Below, one piece after another: positions 5,525 through 5,634 of a DNA stretch of 5,634 nt. Within the stretch, counting starts at the first letter, position 1, and each line of letters begins with the position of its first letter. Both the position numbers and the translations under genes were made by a program. This DNA is from an uncultured Clostridia bacterium (lineage in GTDB: Bacteria > Bacillota > Clostridia > Oscillospirales > Oscillospiraceae). Where the stretch lies: NCBI GenBank assembly GCA_937894515.1, contig CALCRH010000183.1, forward strand, positions 1 through 5,634, in the 5' to 3' direction. The notes below the pieces were generated by a model. It did not search any database, was not told where the DNA came from, and worked only from the letters and a program-made list of their open reading frames with translations.

Positions 5525-5634
5525 TCATTTTCTTGTCCTTTCGTTCCATTTATGTCTTGAAGTTTTCTCACTTTTGTAATATTGCGTTCCGCAACCGCAA
5601 TTTATACAAACTGCTTGATAGAAAACGGTTCCAT
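5525..5634 (-). CDS. C-terminal fragment of a Lar-like zinc-ribbon protein (partial, runs off the window)
   Basis: Thirty-five codons are open from the right edge to a TGA at 5525-5527. The visible end contains VCINCGCGTQYY, then KSEKTSRHKWNERTRK. This matches the C-terminal half of Lar restriction-alleviation proteins: a second C-x-x-C-G knuckle, a Thr, a short turn, and a helix ending in W-N-x-R. The first zinc knuckle (usually C-P-F-C) would lie outside the window. Lar-type proteins reduce type I restriction of incoming DNA, a common benefit for transferable elements. Other small zinc-ribbon proteins share the pattern, so the assignment is by family resemblance only. The start and full length cannot be seen. 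Confidence 0.55.
   Translation of the reverse strand, partial: GTVFYQAVCINCGCGTQYYKSEKTSRHKWNERTRK

Noticed and set aside
5496..5528. Ten-codon frame MNKTKDNGAR overlapping the Lar-like stop codon (ATGA) with an AAGGA upstream
   Set aside because: The overlap and spacing look like translational coupling, but ten codons are too short to support a gene. It may be a remnant or chance.
1..5634. CRISPR array, tRNA or rRNA genes
   Set aside because: No regularly spaced repeats, no cloverleaf-like pattern and no rRNA-like conserved blocks were seen on either strand.

Overview
The window looks like one end of an integrative mobilizable or conjugative element of the Tn4451/TnpX type, from a low-to-moderate G+C Bacillota, most likely a gut Clostridia. 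Three things support this: strong GGAGG-type ribosome binding sites, compact same-strand gene packing, and a gene set typical of these elements (large serine recombinase, TnpW, ParB-like protein, MOB-P-type relaxase, MobC-like protein). The host assignment is inference, because no chromosomal gene is present. All genes supported here are on the minus strand, so transcription runs from the right edge to the left.

From right to left (5' to 3' for the genes):
(1) 5525-5634 is the C-terminal end of a small zinc-ribbon protein that resembles the Lar restriction-alleviation family.
(2) About 5380-5524 is an intergenic control region. A probable terminator hairpin (5417-5465) overlaps a possible promoter (5451-5479) in the same direction.
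(3) 4782-5378 encodes a calcineurin-like metallophosphoesterase with the full set of metal-binding motifs.
(4) 4732-4761 is a textbook intrinsic terminator.
(5) 4372-4704 (MobC-like, TTG start), 3029-4399 (relaxase, GTG start), 2159-3025 (ParB-like) and 1939-2142 (TnpW) form a tight module with overlaps or very short gaps.
(6) 1891-1929 is a long, nearly perfect hairpin directly upstream of the recombinase ribosome binding site.
(7) 156-1865 encodes the 569-residue large serine recombinase.
(8) 1-155 has no gene. It holds a plus-strand terminator-like hairpin and short repeats that may belong to the element end or attachment site.

Together the genes describe an excision and transfer module. 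The recombinase would excise and integrate the element. The MobC-like protein and relaxase would bind and nick the transfer origin. The ParB-like and TnpW proteins are usual companions whose exact jobs are not established. The Lar-like protein may protect incoming DNA from restriction. I see no type IV secretion or coupling-protein genes here, so whether the element is self-transmissible or only mobilizable cannot be decided.

The most interesting observations are regulatory: the strong terminator placed just before the mobilization operon, the hairpin before the recombinase, the non-ATG starts of both relaxosome genes, and two apparent departures from family norms in the relaxase and the recombinase. 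I did not find a clearly new biological system.
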